Assembly (NCBI GenBank): GCA_009668975.1
Contig: SBEG01000024.1
Location: 1-61,714, forward strand
Direction: 5' to 3'
DNA: 61,714 nucleotides
DNA from: Deltaproteobacteria bacterium
GTDB lineage: Bacteria; Desulfobacterota; Desulfuromonadia; Geobacterales; Geobacteraceae
Part shown: positions 7,839 through 17,542 of the stretch, piece by piece
Layout: each line of letters begins with the position of its first letter
Numbering within the stretch: position 1 is the stretch's first letter
The notes under the pieces: generated by a model
Seen by the model: the letters and a program-made list of their open reading frames with translations, nothing else
Databases searched by the model: none
Told to the model about the DNA's origin: nothing
Position numbers and translations under genes: made by a program

Positions 7839-9002
7839 ATGGCATTCGTACGAGCTGAACGCAAGCGAGCGAAAGCCCGCATAGGACTCGTTGGCCCCGC
7901 AGGTTCCGGCAAAACAATGTCGGCACTGAAACTGGCCTTCGGCATCGTTGGACCTGAAGGCAGGATAGCTGTCATCGACACGGAACATGGTTCCGCATCT
8001 TTGTATGCACATCTCTGCGAATATGACGTACTTGAAATCTCCGCCCCCTTTACCGCCAAAAAGTATCTTGCGGCGATTAAGGAAGCAGAAGAGAAGAAGT
8101 ACGACATTCTTCTCATCGACAGCCTGTCGCACGCCTGGGCAGGACCTGGAGGAATACTTGAGTTCGTGGATAACCTCACGGAAGTGAAGAATAAATTCAC
8201 TGCGTGGCGTGAGGCGTCTCCGCAGCACAATTCCCTCGTGGAAGCCATGCTGCAGTCGCCAATTCATATCATTGGCACGATGAGAGCAAAAACCGAATAC
8301 GTTCTTTCAGAGGACGATAAGGGTAAAAAGGTTCCGAAAAAAGTCGGCTTGGCACCGGTGCAACGGGAATCGATGGACTATGAGTTCACCCTTGTCTTTG
8401 ATATTGACAGGGATAAACACATTGCCACGTCTTCCAAGGACAGGACCAGTCTCTTTGACGGATTCTATGAAAAGCTCGAAATCCATCACGGAGAGCTTAT
8501 CCGGAATTGGTTGGAAACCGGCGTCGAGGCACCTGCCATGACAGCCGCACAGCAACCGGAAAAAACAGCCGCCAGTTCAACCCCCGAAACCGGGCAAGAA
8601 CAAATCGGAGCGGAAAAACCGGAAACATCCAACAACAATTTACCGGCGATAACTGCCGAACAAATGAAACAACTCGAGCAGATAATCGCCGACACGGACA
8701 CCAATCTGGCCAAATTCCTGCGATACCTGCAGGTGGAAAAACTGGCCCTTCTACCCGCCGAACGCTTTACCTGGGCCGTCAAGTCTCTTGAACTCAAGAA
8801 AGACAAGACCGGCACAGTAAACAACGCGAGCACCATTGTCTCGGCTCTCACTGCCCGGAACATTCCGTTCCAGGTTGACGAGCAGGCCGGTGAGATTCAT
8901 GCTACTCCGTCCTACCAGGACACAGGCGCAAAAGCCTTCCTGAAGGAGCAGGGTTTTAAGTGGAATCCCGCTGGAAAGGCCTGGATAAAGCAGGCAGCCT
9001 GA
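7839..9002 (+). CDS. RecA-like P-loop ATPase (AAA_24/Sak4-like)
   Basis: 387 residues. A RecA-type ATPase core fills the first 240: Walker A GPAGSGKT at 19-26, an IDTEHGSA segment, and Walker B LLIDS with Asp94. Phage and plasmid proteins of this type include Sak4-like annealing or recombination ATPases. After a low-complexity linker (about 230-275) a C-terminal region ends in LKEQGFKWNPAGKAWIK, a small motif seen in other mobile-element proteins. It lies next to ssb and a Cas4-like nuclease, so it probably acts in single-strand annealing or recombination of the element. Exact family placement is uncertain. Confidence 0.75.
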   Translation: MAFVRAERKRAKARIGLVGPAGSGKTMSALKLAFGIVGPEGRIAVIDTEHGSASLYAHLCEYDVLEISAPFTAKKYLAAIKEAEEKKYDILLIDSLSHAWAGPGGILEFVDNLTEVKNKFTAWREASPQHNSLVEAMLQSPIHIIGTMRAKTEYVLSEDDKGKKVPKKVGLAPVQRESMDYEFTLVFDIDRDKHIATSSKDRTSLFDGFYEKLEIHHGELIRNWLETGVEAPAMTAAQQPEKTAASSTPETGQEQIGAEKPETSNNNLPAITAEQMKQLEQIIADTDTNLAKFLRYLQVEKLALLPAERFTWAVKSLELKKDKTGTVNNASTIVSALTARNIPFQVDEQAGEIHATPSYQDTGAKAFLKEQGFKWNPAGKAWIKQAA

Positions 9003-9055
9003 TACAGATTGACAACTTGCTGTTTTGAAAGTAACGTGTAGAAAGGATTGAGGGA

Positions 9056-9328
9056 ATGCCAATGGTTACAACATTTGACACCCATAAGTTCGTCACGAAA
9101 CTGGAGGAAGCAGGTCTGCCAAAGAAACAGGCCGAAGCTATCACCGAAGCGTTACAGGAAACGCAAAGAGACATTAATTTTGCGACGAAGCAGGATGTAG
9201 AACTCGCCAAGCTGGAACTCAAAAAAGACCTCTCTGAAGTTAAGTCTGAGTTGGTTCGGTGGGTTGTAGGAGCTGGTTTTCTACAGACAGCCCTTATTGC
9301 AGCACTGCTGATGAAACTAATCAACTAG
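9056..9328 (+). CDS. Small coiled-coil membrane protein (DUF1640/CCDC90-like)
   Basis: 90 residues. The first two thirds form a charged helical stretch (LEEAGLPKKQAEAITEAL, then repeated KLELKKDLSEVKSEL), predicted as a coiled coil. The C-terminus is a single membrane helix (WVVGAGFLQTALIAALLM). The layout and the opening FDTHKFV...AGL match DUF1640 proteins, which are small coiled-coil anchors found in many bacteria and mobile elements. AAAGGA lies 8 bases before the ATG. It has no structured leader of its own and may be read through from the ATPase gene. Confidence 0.7.
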   Translation: MPMVTTFDTHKFVTKLEEAGLPKKQAEAITEALQETQRDINFATKQDVELAKLELKKDLSEVKSELVRWVVGAGFLQTALIAALLMKLIN

Positions 9329-9410
9329 TAAACCCATCTATACGGTTCATACCAGGCCCTCAAGGGAGTATTCCTTTGCGGGTTTTTTTGCGTCCGCAAT
9401 CTACCTTTAA

Positions 9411-9487
9411 CCCCGGCAGGGAGACAGAAAATCCCTGCAAGGGGAGATCTGTCTCCCGTTCGGAATAACACCCACAGGGAGACAGCC
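9411..9487 (+). promoter_or_regulatory. Structured leader element, copy 4
   Basis: GGGAGACAG (9419-9427) pairs perfectly over nine bases with CTGTCTCCC (9449-9457), with CCG/CGG outside. The inner hairpin is CCC-TGCAA-GGG. The ribosome site is an exact second copy, GGGAGACAG (9477-9485), so the same CTGTCTCCC can pair equally well with either. A GGGTTTTTTT tract upstream (9380-9389) may belong to a terminator. Confidence 0.85.
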
Positions 9488-10480
9488 ATGAGCAAACTCG
9501 AAGCATTTCTGGCCCGGGCTATACCCGCCCACCAGCAAACCGCATCAGCACATCTGGGAGACCGCTCCGTTTACGTTGGCGCATCCGACATCGTTGGTTG
9601 CCCGCGCAAAGCGGCTCTCAGCAAACTGCATCCGGTCCTTCACGACATTCAAACACTACTCAGATTCGCTCGGGGCCATGCTGCGCAAGCCATGTATGCC
9701 GAATTTTTCACGGCAGGTGGCGCCCTTTTCGAAGAAGAGGTCGAAGTACGGCATCCGCGGATCCCCGAAATCATGTGCCACATTGACTTCCTGTTTCACG
9801 GCACTCGCCAACACAAGCGGCTGCATGTTGTGGAAGTGAAGTCAACAGATGGGATACCTTATGAACCCTATGGTTCATGGGTGGAGCAACTGCATGTCCA
9901 GATGGGATTGTTGAAACTGGAAGTAGACCCTGAAATTGAAATAAGTGGGTCAGTTCTGGCAGTTGACCTGAACAAAGGAATCTACCAGGAATTCAATGGC
10001 TTTACCCCAAACGACGTGCTCTTTACCCATCTAGAGAAAAAAGGTCAGCATATCCTCGCAGCAATGCGTGGTGAATGCGAACCCGATACTGAACCAGGAC
10101 CTCTCTGTGGCTTTTGCCCCTATCGGTCTGGCTGTCAAGCCCATGCCGGTGCGCAACCGATACCAGTGGAGATCCTGACATGTGCCGACGCTTACGAACG
10201 TCTGCAGCGGCAAAAAGAAACTCTCGAAGCGGGAATGGAGGTCTTACGGAACGATATCCTAGACTACACCGGAACAACTATGTCGTTCCGGGGACAGGAT
10301 GGGGAACTTTCCATTGCAACCACCGTAACCGCTGCCTCGACGATGCTTGACAGCAAGAAAGTCAAGGCGAAATACCCTGATGTCTTCAAGGAGTGCTCGA
10401 AACCGAAGATTGGTAGCACGAAACTGGAGATCAAAAGGATTCCGCCGAAGGTTTTTGAGGAAGAACAAAAAGCAGCCTAA
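9488..10480 (+). CDS. Cas4-like PD-(D/E)XK nuclease with Fe-S cysteines
   Basis: 330 residues. The nuclease core shows Asp100 (CHIDF) and Glu116-x-Lys118 (VVEVKS), the classic PD-(D/E)XK triad, and a glutamine-containing helix (VEQLHVQMGLL). Cys38 (GCPRKA) together with Cys207, Cys210 and Cys216 (CGFCPYRSGC) matches the iron-sulfur arrangement of Cas4/AddB-type exonucleases. The 110-residue C-terminal extension is not recognised. With no cas genes nearby, and with ssb and a RecA-like ATPase just upstream, it is more likely a recombination exonuclease (as in phages) than a CRISPR protein. The start is fixed by the GGGAGACAG site 3 bases upstream. Confidence 0.85.
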   Translation: MSKLEAFLARAIPAHQQTASAHLGDRSVYVGASDIVGCPRKAALSKLHPVLHDIQTLLRFARGHAAQAMYAEFFTAGGALFEEEVEVRHPRIPEIMCHIDFLFHGTRQHKRLHVVEVKSTDGIPYEPYGSWVEQLHVQMGLLKLEVDPEIEISGSVLAVDLNKGIYQEFNGFTPNDVLFTHLEKKGQHILAAMRGECEPDTEPGPLCGFCPYRSGCQAHAGAQPIPVEILTCADAYERLQRQKETLEAGMEVLRNDILDYTGTTMSFRGQDGELSIATTVTAASTMLDSKKVKAKYPDVFKECSKPKIGSTKLEIKRIPPKVFEEEQKAA

Positions 10481-10555
10481 GCCCCAACAGGGCGGTACGA
10501 ATTGCCCATCAGGGGTGCGTCCGCCCTTCAGCTCATTTAGAAAGGAGGTAAGACA
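10481..10555 (+). promoter_or_regulatory. Structured leader element, copy 5 (variant stem)
   Basis: The outer stem is AGGGCGG (10489-10495) with CCGCCCT (10521-10527) in place of GGAGAC/GTCTCC, keeping the hairpin CCC-ATCA-GGG inside. Both arms have changed together. The ribosome site AAAGGAGGT is only weakly complementary to the right arm here. Confidence 0.7.
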
Positions 10556-10771
10556 ATGGCTAAATACACTCCAAAGGAACGCAACTTGATCGGGGTTTTC
10601 TTGACGGATCTTTGCCATGACAGAGACATCCAGCGACGGATGCATGAGATGGCAGACTCGATCCCGAAGAACCGGGTCCTCGAAGTTATCGGGAACCTGG
10701 GGAGAGAAGACTTGATTACAAAAGAGGAGGAGGCAATTCTGACGAGAAGGATTGAACGGATTTACTTCTAG
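10556..10771 (+). CDS. Hypothetical small protein
   Basis: 71 residues, charged and helical, with no recognised motif (MAKYTPKERNLIGVF... LTRRIERIYF). AAAGGAGGTAAGACA precedes the ATG, and a variant structured leader precedes that, so it is likely a real gene of the module. It overlaps the end of a possible convergent small frame by four bases. Confidence 0.6.
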   Translation: MAKYTPKERNLIGVFLTDLCHDRDIQRRMHEMADSIPKNRVLEVIGNLGREDLITKEEEAILTRRIERIYF

Positions 10772-11013
10772 TTGAGTATGCTGAACTCTGCTCGTACCCA
10801 TTTCCCACATAGCGGGCAACGAGGTTCAAGGAGGGTGAAGGTCTTGGAACCTAAAGTGATGTCACGAAATTTGACAGGCACTCCGTAAAGGTCGATAGAG
10901 CTTTCGCAGCATCTGGGCAATTCCTGTTTAACGGTTTTGCCGTGAAAAACTTGATCGGAATATATCGCGATCAGGAGCTTTTTTTCGGCCTGTAATTCCT
11001 TAGAGCTTAACAT
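10768..11013 (-). CDS. Possible small convergent gene, CPLC-type zinc motif
   Basis: The 280-base gap between two rightward genes holds one reasonable frame on the opposite strand: 81 residues ending PRCPLCGKWVRAEFSILN, with an upstream CC pair that could complete a zinc site. GGAGC lies only one base before this ATG, which is too close for a normal ribosome site, and a start 13 codons further upstream lacks one. It is the only leftward frame in this module, so it is held tentatively. Confidence 0.35.
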   Translation of the reverse strand: MLSSKELQAEKKLLIAIYSDQVFHGKTVKQELPRCCESSIDLYGVPVKFRDITLGSKTFTLLEPRCPLCGKWVRAEFSILN

Positions 11014-11054
11014 GCTCCAACAATACACCAACACGCAGTAGGAGGTAAACAAAA

Positions 11055-11450
11055 ATGACTCCGAAACTTGTCAGGCCGTCCGCGGCGACGGGCTTTACCA
11101 TTGCCCGGCATTCAAACTGCGGAAAGGTTTACACAACCGTAACTGTTTCTCCCGAGACAGGTAGCCCCATGGAGATATTCATTCGCTTCGGCAAAGCCGG
11201 CGGGTGCAGTTCTGCAATGGGGGACGGGATTTCCCGGCTGGTGTCCTATGGTTTGCGCTCCGGACTGGATCCGGCTGACGCAGTCAAGGCCATCTCAGGC
11301 ATTAGTTGCCACCTTGGATCCCGGACGTGTCTCAACAGTGTCGCTGAATCGCTTTGGTTCGTTATGCAGCACCTGGAAACAGGTCAAGACATCAACAACC
11401 TCATCGAAGAGCACGATCTGGGCGAAGCCAACCTGGCTATCAACCAATAA
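11055..11450 (+). CDS. Stand-alone TSCPD-domain protein
   Basis: 131 residues, almost all one TSCPD domain, the domain found at the C-terminus of B12-dependent ribonucleotide reductases (NrdJ). Family features seen are ATGFT, the CGKVYTTVTV strand, the FGKAGGCSSAMGDGISRL motif and ISGISCHLG with a paired cysteine. Free TSCPD proteins often occur near phage or plasmid replication genes; their activity is unclear but may be regulatory or metal-linked. AGGAGGT lies 7 bases before the ATG. There is no structured leader, unlike most operon starts nearby. Confidence 0.85.
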   Translation: MTPKLVRPSAATGFTIARHSNCGKVYTTVTVSPETGSPMEIFIRFGKAGGCSSAMGDGISRLVSYGLRSGLDPADAVKAISGISCHLGSRTCLNSVAESLWFVMQHLETGQDINNLIEEHDLGEANLAINQ

Positions 11451-11471
11451 CCTATCCAAAAGCAGCACAAT

Positions 11472-11548
11472 CCCTACAGGGAGGCATGACTTCTCCCTAA
11501 GGGAGCGGTTTGTCTCCTTGCAGGAAAATCCAACAAAAGGAGACAGAC
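11472..11548 (+). promoter_or_regulatory. Structured leader element, copy 6
   Basis: AGGGAGGCA (11478-11486) pairs with TGTCTCCTT (11511-11519) using two G-U pairs. The inner hairpin is CTCCC-TAA-GGGAG. The ribosome site AAGGAGACA is perfectly complementary to TGTCTCCTT over nine bases, more strongly than the left arm is. Confidence 0.8.
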
Positions 11549-11668
11549 ATGCATACCCTCAAGCACACCATAACCATTACGGGGATAAGTTGTAAAAGAG
11601 TCATCTGTGGGGTTATGTTCGGTTCGTTCCTACTTATCGTCTTCCTTCTTTCTGCTACACCGCACTAG
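11549..11668 (+). CDS. 39-residue membrane peptide
   Basis: A short frame (MHTLKHTITITGISCKRV, then a hydrophobic helix CGVMFGSFLLIVFLLSA) begins exactly at the ATG served by a structured leader and an AAAAGGAGACAGAC ribosome site. It ends 10 bases before the next gene, whose own GGGAGGATACG site overlaps this stop. It may be a real small membrane peptide or a leader peptide coupling translation to the downstream gene. Confidence 0.55.
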   Translation: MHTLKHTITITGISCKRVICGVMFGSFLLIVFLLSATPH

Positions 11669-11678
11669 GGAGGATACG

Positions 11679-12245
11679 ATGCCACTAACCATATCTCTCG
11701 AGGGCAAACGGGCTTCGGCCACGCTTTTCGCCTCGAATCTTATCTATCGCAGGCTCAGGGATATCGTTTTCCTGACCGCCTATGGTCCAACTCAGGAAGT
11801 CCGGGCTTTTGGTCAACTTCTCACAGAAGAAGGAACCTCTCTCAAAGTCCCGGAGATAATAACCCTTCGCTCCGTTCGATGTGAAGGTATGTATCGGATC
11901 ATCCCCAACCTGGACAATGGCTATTCTGCCATCTATCTGTTGCCGTCCACAAAAGATTACCTGCTGGGCGACAGCAAGGAGGAGTGCTTCGAAATCTTCT
12001 CCCGGATCCTCGACCAGACGGAATTCGTCCATCGTGATTGGTATGAGGCTCTGTTTGAACTGGCAGAAGAACTTGCACCAACTGTCGGTACCAAGAAATG
12101 CTACCGGCTGGCGCAAGGTATTGAGCACGAAGTCTCAAAACGCGTTGCGGATGGTAACTTCAAATTTCCGGCTTCCACCGCAGATCTGACGATAGAAGTC
12201 CAGAACGCACAAGGGAATCAGCTGCTTCCGGACGTAAATGCGTAA
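11679..12245 (+). CDS. Hypothetical protein
   Basis: 188 residues from the ATG that follows GGGAGGATACG; upstream in-frame starts are not supported because they overlap the 39-residue peptide. The sequence is a mixed alpha/beta soluble protein (IVFLTAYGPTQEVRAFGQLL, YSAIYLLPSTKDYLLGD) with no motif that I recognise. It lies in the same transcript as the small peptide and just before the large helicase gene. Confidence 0.65.
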   Translation: MPLTISLEGKRASATLFASNLIYRRLRDIVFLTAYGPTQEVRAFGQLLTEEGTSLKVPEIITLRSVRCEGMYRIIPNLDNGYSAIYLLPSTKDYLLGDSKEECFEIFSRILDQTEFVHRDWYEALFELAEELAPTVGTKKCYRLAQGIEHEVSKRVADGNFKFPASTADLTIEVQNAQGNQLLPDVNA

Positions 12246-12279
12246 CTGACCAGCAATCACCATAATCGAATCACCAGCA

Positions 12280-12370
12280 ATCCCTACCGGGGCAGGCGGC
12301 AAACGACCACCACAACCCCGGCCAGGGGTCCCGTCATGTCCGCCTGCCTTTCGGAAGAAAGGAGCAACGT
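12280..12370 (+). promoter_or_regulatory. Structured leader element, copy 7 (variant stem, helicase leader)
   Basis: The outer stem is GGCAGGCGG (12291-12299) with CCGCCTGCC (12340-12348), nine pairs unlike the usual GGAGAC/GTCTCC. The inner hairpin is CCCC-GGCCA-GGGG. A second hairpin, CCTTTC-GGAA-GAAAGG (12347-12362), holds the ribosome site AAAGGAG and shares two bases with the outer stem. Confidence 0.75.
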
Positions 12371-15127
12371 GTGGATAAAACAACTACCATCAGTACCTTT
12401 TCCCGTACCAAAGGGAACGAATTATCCAAAGGGTACTACCCCACTTTCCCTCTTGACGTTGAAATGGTTAAGAAGGTCATCACATTCAATTTTGGTTATG
12501 ACCAGAGAAGCGTAAATGAGAAGCGGATCAGTATCTTCGATCCGTGCGCTGGCGAAGGAGCTTTACTGGGCAGCATCGTACGTTATGCGCGAAGGGCTGC
12601 AAAAGAGTCGCTCGTCAAGAATGCTTCTGTTGGGTCATATGCCATCGAACTCGATACCTCACGTTTCGAAAAGATCCGCGGAACAGACCAAAAACTCCAA
12701 GGATCGTTTTTCGCAACCACCACCACCACCGGCAGTTTTGAAATTATCGTCCTCAACCCCCCGTACAACAGAAACACCGGGGAACTCGTCGAATGGGTAG
12801 AGAAGGCCGCTCCAATGGTTTCGACAAATGGAGTTATGGTCTTGCTAATCCCTCATGCAGAGTTGCAAGGACTGATGGTTGAAGTACTCCGGGGGAACTT
12901 TTCCTTCAGGTATGCCTACAAATCCGAGGAATACAAAGCCTTCAAACAGGTAATAGTCTTCCTCACGAAAAAGAAGAATAACCAGTTAAGCCCTTATCGA
13001 AGCAGATATGTGCACCATTATGACAACCTGGACGACACTCCGGATGACCCGATTATGCAGTACGGGGCAAACCCGTTGTCGCTCGATGTCGATTATCGCA
13101 ACTCCAGCAATGGCCGGCCCTTGCTTCAAAGCAGGGACCTTTCCGGCTTCTACCTGGAATGCGAGGAACGTCTGGACAAGGCGACAAAGCTCATGCTGGA
13201 CAGGGAATATCCCTCCAGTTACGACACATCTATCCAGCCGGTTTCCACGTTGAGAACAGCACACGCCGTCCAATTGGCTGCGATGAACTCGCAGATCGAA
13301 AGTGTCACCATCAACGGTGAGCACTATCTGGCCAAGTATATGGTGACAACGAAAGATGAAACGTATGACTCATACGACGATGTCTCCGGGTCAAAAACCC
13401 AGACTATCGTCCATAAGCCCACGATTGAAACCTTCCTGATGAACAGCAAGGGTGAGGTAAAACCGGCCCGTGACCGCGGGTTCGACTACTTCGATCTGAA
13501 TTCCCATCTGTCCACGATACTCCTGCGAAAACTGACCAGGATGTACCAGCCCCTTCACGAGATTGGCCAGGACGAAGAATATCTGGCCTCGGAACTGAAG
13601 GACATCGGCTTGAAGGCTCCCCAGCGGGAAGCTGTAAAGGCGGTTATGAAGGCCTATGCGTCTGGTCGGAAGGGAGTCGGCATCAGGGCTAACACCGGGA
13701 CAGGAAAAACCTGGTTAGCTAAAGCCGTGAAGTACCTGACCGGCGCCAAACGAACAATCATGGTAACCGAACCGCATCTTGTCCCGCAAATGGTCCAGGA
13801 ATACCGGAACGAGGGCTTTGACGTCCACGTTATCGATAGCTGGGACCAATTGCGGACGCTTGCGGTAACCCGTCCGAAAGGACTCTACCTGATCAGCTAC
13901 TCTCGACTGCGGATGCATCCGGATTTTGTGCCGGTCACAAAAATGCGGAATGTGCGAACGAAGGAGGGGATCAGGTACGCTGATACCTGCACCAACTGCT
14001 TTACTGAGATAGACCGGGTAAAACGCGGAGACAAGGCACACTGCCCTCTCTGCGGCGATCCGGCCTACATGTTTGTTCCCGAGAACAAGCGACCATTTAT
14101 CCGTTACCGAGGATGGATTGCTGACATCGAAAGGAATGGAACGTCAGTAGAAGCGAAATCGCAGAATAAACAACTTCCCTACATCCGCTATCTCAAGCGG
14201 ATACCCTTTGACCTTGTAATTTTCGACGAAGCCCATAACGCCGCTAACCTGATGTCGAATCAGGGAACCGCGTTCATCCGGCTGGCTGCAACTGCCAAAC
14301 GGGTGCTGGTCATGACGGCCACCGTAACAAACGGCATGGCCAAATCCCTCTACAACCTGGTGTGGGGCATCAATCCGCGGCAGATGAGAGGGGCAGGGTG
14401 GGACAGGAAGTCCTCAACGGACTTCCAAGCACAGTACGGTGCCTTTAAAGAGGTGAGAAAATCCGACGAGAGAAACCGCCATCGTGAATCCGAACGGGTC
14501 ACGACCTATGACACAGCGGGTATTTCGCCGGCCGCCCTCATCTATACGCTGCCGAACTTCATCAACGTAGACTCGGAGGACTTCGATGACTTGCCCCCAG
14601 TTGAACGGGAGGTTATCAAATGCCAACCGCATCCTGATGTCGCAGACTGTATGCGGATAATAAGCAAGATTATTGATAACGCCGGCCTGTCCCCAGAGGA
14701 CAGACTCGCAGCAGCAAGCGTCATAAACGCAGCGTATCTGAGGGTGAGTGATACCTTCCGCCATGCTGATGACGAGATCTGTCTGCGGGGCAACAAGCTT
14801 GGCACACTGTACAGAAGGTCGGTATCAGAACTCCTGGAAAAAGAGGAGGAACTGATCGAGATCGTAAAGATGGTACAGGGCTGGGGAGAGCGGTTGCTTG
14901 TCTATACGGGCAATACGCAAAAAGTGGACATGCGCGGGCCGTTGAAGGGAATAATCTACCGAAACGTCCCGGGAGTGACTGTTGAAATTCTCCCTGATTC
15001 CGTACCGCCCCACAAACTTGTCAAGTGGTTTGAAGAAGCCACTGCTCAGGTTCTCATCGTATCTTTCCACCGTGTCGCGACCGGGCTGAACCTATCCCAG
15101 TTCAACAACCTTTGTTGGTATGACTAC
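12371..15127 (+). CDS. Methyltransferase-helicase fusion, exon 1
   Basis: 919 codons up to the group II intron. The N-terminus is an adenine methyltransferase-like domain (DPCAGEGALLG at 57-67, NPPY at 129-132). A superfamily 2 helicase follows: Walker A NTGTGKT near 441-447, a four-cysteine zinc insert (Cys540, 543, 558, 561), DEAH at 619-622, the TATVTNG motif, and motif V (VATGLNLSQFNN) just before the intron. A GTG start is set by AAAGGAGCAAC upstream. Unspliced, the frame runs only six codons into the intron and stops, losing motif VI. The role is probably processing or modification of the element's DNA during replication or repair; DUF6094-type proteins have a similar plan. Confidence 0.85.
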
Positions 15128-17542
15128 GTGCGACTTGAAGTCGCTTAAATGACTGTTTTCCTTGGGAAATTTACCATGAGAAAACCTATTGTCCCATCAA
15201 TAGTAGCCTATTGGCACATGCATCCAGAGGAATCCGTTTGTGTGAAGCTGCCATGACAATGTAACCCACCCGGATGGGTGAGCCCAATCCGTGAGGAATG
15301 GGTCGTTTCTGCCAGCGTCAAGGCGGAAAGGGTACTAGGCTCCGAATAGTATGGTCAACTTACGTGAACCGCTGATAAACATCGTCAACCAAATACAAGC
15401 CAAAGACGCTGACAGGCTTGGGCCAAAAGGCCAAGTAGCTGGTTGTATTCCTGTAGTCTGGATACACATGGGCATCAAAGCTACCGGTGGATAGGCGGGA
15501 CCTAACCTATTTCTTTTGTCATTTATGCGGAACAAGGTAAGTCCGTATCCCTCCTGGTTTACCAGGTAAGGCAACCGTGAGGGAGCCCGAAAGAGATACG
15601 GATAAAGGAGTTCGGAAAAAGCGAATGCCATCCTGTAATGGGGTGGATAGGGATTGAGCGCAAGCAACATCATTCCACGGGAAACCGGGCAGACTTCCGA
15701 ATGGTCTTTCATCACGAGAAAACTTACAGAACCTCTTGAAAGGAGGAAAGCAAATGAAAACAGCGACCAATACCAAAAATACAACGACTGCTTGTGCACC
15801 TCCTGCGAATGTGGATTGGCACCAGATAAACTGGGGTCAGGTACACAAAAACGTAAGGAGACTGCAAGCCCGTATCGTGAAGGCAACCAAGGAAGGTAGA
15901 TGGGGCAAAGTTAAAGCCCTACAACGTCTGCTAACCCACTCGTATAGCGGCAAAGGATTAGCCGTCAAACGAGTGACTGAAAATCAAGGCAAGAAGACAC
16001 CGGGTGTTGATGGAAAAACATGGTCAACTCCGGAAAGCAAGTCTCAGGCCGTAATGTCTCTCAGGCAAAGGGGGTACAAACCTTTGCCATTGAGAAGGGT
16101 GTATATCCCTAAAGCAAACGGAAAGAAACGACCACTAGGAATCCCAACGATGAAGGACAGGGCCATGCAGGCACTTTATCTGCTGGCACTCGAACCCATC
16201 GCCGAAACCACAGCCGACCCAAACTCGTATGGTTTTCGTTTGGAGAGGTCCTGTGCGGACGCTGCGAAGGCCTGCTATACGGTCTTAGCAAAGAAGGCGT
16301 CACCGCAGTGGATACTGGAGGCCGATATTAAAGGGTGCTTTGACAATATCAGCCATGAATGGATGATAAGCAATATCCCAACGGATAAGCGAATTCTACG
16401 GAAGTGGTTGAAGGCCGGATTCATCGACCGAAGAACCTTTTACGACACAGAGGCTGGCACACCGCAGGGAGGCATCATATCCCCAGTGCTAGCCAATATG
16501 ACACTAGACGGGTTGGAAAGCCTGCTTGAAACAAGATTCAAGATAAAACAAGGCAAGAATTACTTCAACCCTATGGTCAATCTGGTCAGATATGCGGATG
16601 ACTTCATAATCACAGCCAGTGCGAAAGAGCTGCTGGAGAACGAAGTCAAACCTCTGGTGGAGGAATTTCTAGCCACTAGAGGGTTGGTACTCTCTCAGGA
16701 GAAGACCAAAATCACCCACATAGAAGAGGGCTTTGATTTCCTTGGCAAGAACGTCAGGAAGTATGACGGAAAGTTCTTACTCAAACCATCGAAGAAGAAC
16801 GTTCTCAGATTTATCGAGAAAGTCAGGGGAATAATCAAAGGAAATAAGACGGTGACACAAGACCGATTGATCAACAAACTCAACCCGGTAATAAGGGGGT
16901 GGGTGAATTATCATAGGATGGACGTCGCCAGTAAAACCTTTGCAACGGTGGATCACGAGATTTGGAAAACGCTTTGGCAATGGGCAAGACGCAGGCATCC
17001 CAACAAAGGCGCACAGTGGATAAAGAAAAAATACTTTGTCCGCCAAGGTGCTAGAGATTGGATATTTGCTTGTAATGAGAAAGCGTCCGGGAGGGAAAAG
17101 TTGGTTTATGCCAAGCAGACCCCAATCAGACGGCATGTAAAAATCAGGTCGGAGGCAAACCCTTTCGATCCAGAATGGGGAGAATATTTTGAAGATCGAA
17201 TAGGCTTCAAAATGGAACGCTCCCTGGAGGGAAGAAGGAAACTGCTTGCGCTCTGGCGCAGTCAAGGAGGGATCTGCCCGGTATGCAACAAAAGGATTGA
17301 TAAGGAAACGGGATGGAATAGCCATCACATCCTTCAGAGATCCCAAGGTGGACCGGATGGAAACCAAAACCGAGTGCTCATGCACCCCAACTGCCACAGA
17401 CAAGTCCACAGCCAGAAATTAACAGTACGGAAACCGGCTCCGCACAAGCGGGGTTCACGAAAGGCTTGAGCCGTGTGAGGGGAAACTTTCACGCACGGTT
17501 CTTAGGGGGGAAAGAGATAGTAATGTCTCCGACCTACCCGAC
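15128..17542 (+). mobile_element. Complete group II intron
   Basis: It starts GTGCGACTTG, a group II 5' end, and ends in a domain V hairpin (GAGCCGTGTGAGGGGAAAC... ACGCACGGTTC) plus a domain VI-like hairpin and CTACCCGAC. Guide pairings are visible: exon GACTAC (last six bases of exon 1) with intron GTAGTC at 15453-15458, and exon TTGGT with ACCAA at 15388-15392. It encodes its own reverse transcriptase-maturase. Removing these 2415 bases joins the helicase frame exactly. The intron is therefore probably still able to splice. Confidence 0.93.
15754..17469 (+). CDS. ltrA: Group II intron reverse transcriptase-maturase with HNH endonuclease
   Basis: 571 residues. Reverse transcriptase blocks are in order, with the catalytic YADD at about 280-283 ([10 protein letters not shown]), the [13 protein letters not shown] motif and an NSYGFR motif. 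The maturase (domain X) region follows ([14 protein letters not shown]). The C-terminus is an HNH endonuclease (CPVCNKRID ... [14 protein letters not shown] ... [10 protein letters not shown]) with all zinc and catalytic residues present. It is full length and intact, so it can support splicing and retrohoming. The start is the ATG after AAAGGAGGAAAGCAA, not the TTG six codons earlier. Confidence 0.96.
   Translation: MKTATNTKNTTTACAPPANVDWHQINWGQVHKNVRRLQARIVKATKEGRWGKVKALQRLLTHSYSGKGLAVKRVTENQGKKTPGVDGKTWSTPESKSQAVMSLRQRGYKPLPLRRVYIPKANGKKRPLGIPTMKDRAMQALYLLALEPIAETTADPNSYGFRLERSCADAAKACYTVLAKKASPQWILEADIKGCFDNISHEWMISNIPTDKRILRKWLKAGFIDRRTFYDTEAGTPQGGIISPVLANMTLDGLESLLETRFKIKQGKNYFNPMVNLVRYADDFIITASAKELLENEVKPLVEEFLATRGLVLSQEKTKITHIEEGFDFLGKNVRKYDGKFLLKPSKKNVLRFIEKVRGIIKGNKTVTQDRLINKLNPVIRGWVNYHRMDVASKTFATVDHEIWKTLWQWARRRHPNKGAQWIKKKYFVRQGARDWIFACNEKASGREKLVYAKQTPIRRHVKIRSEANPFDPEWGEYFEDRIGFKMERSLEGRRKLLALWRSQGGICPVCNKRIDKETGWNSHHILQRSQGGPDGNQNRVLMHPNCHRQVHSQKLTVRKPAPHKRGSRKA

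Noticed and set aside
9488..10480. Cas4 of a CRISPR system
   Set aside because: No cas1, cas2, other cas genes or repeats are present; the neighbours are ssb and recombination genes.
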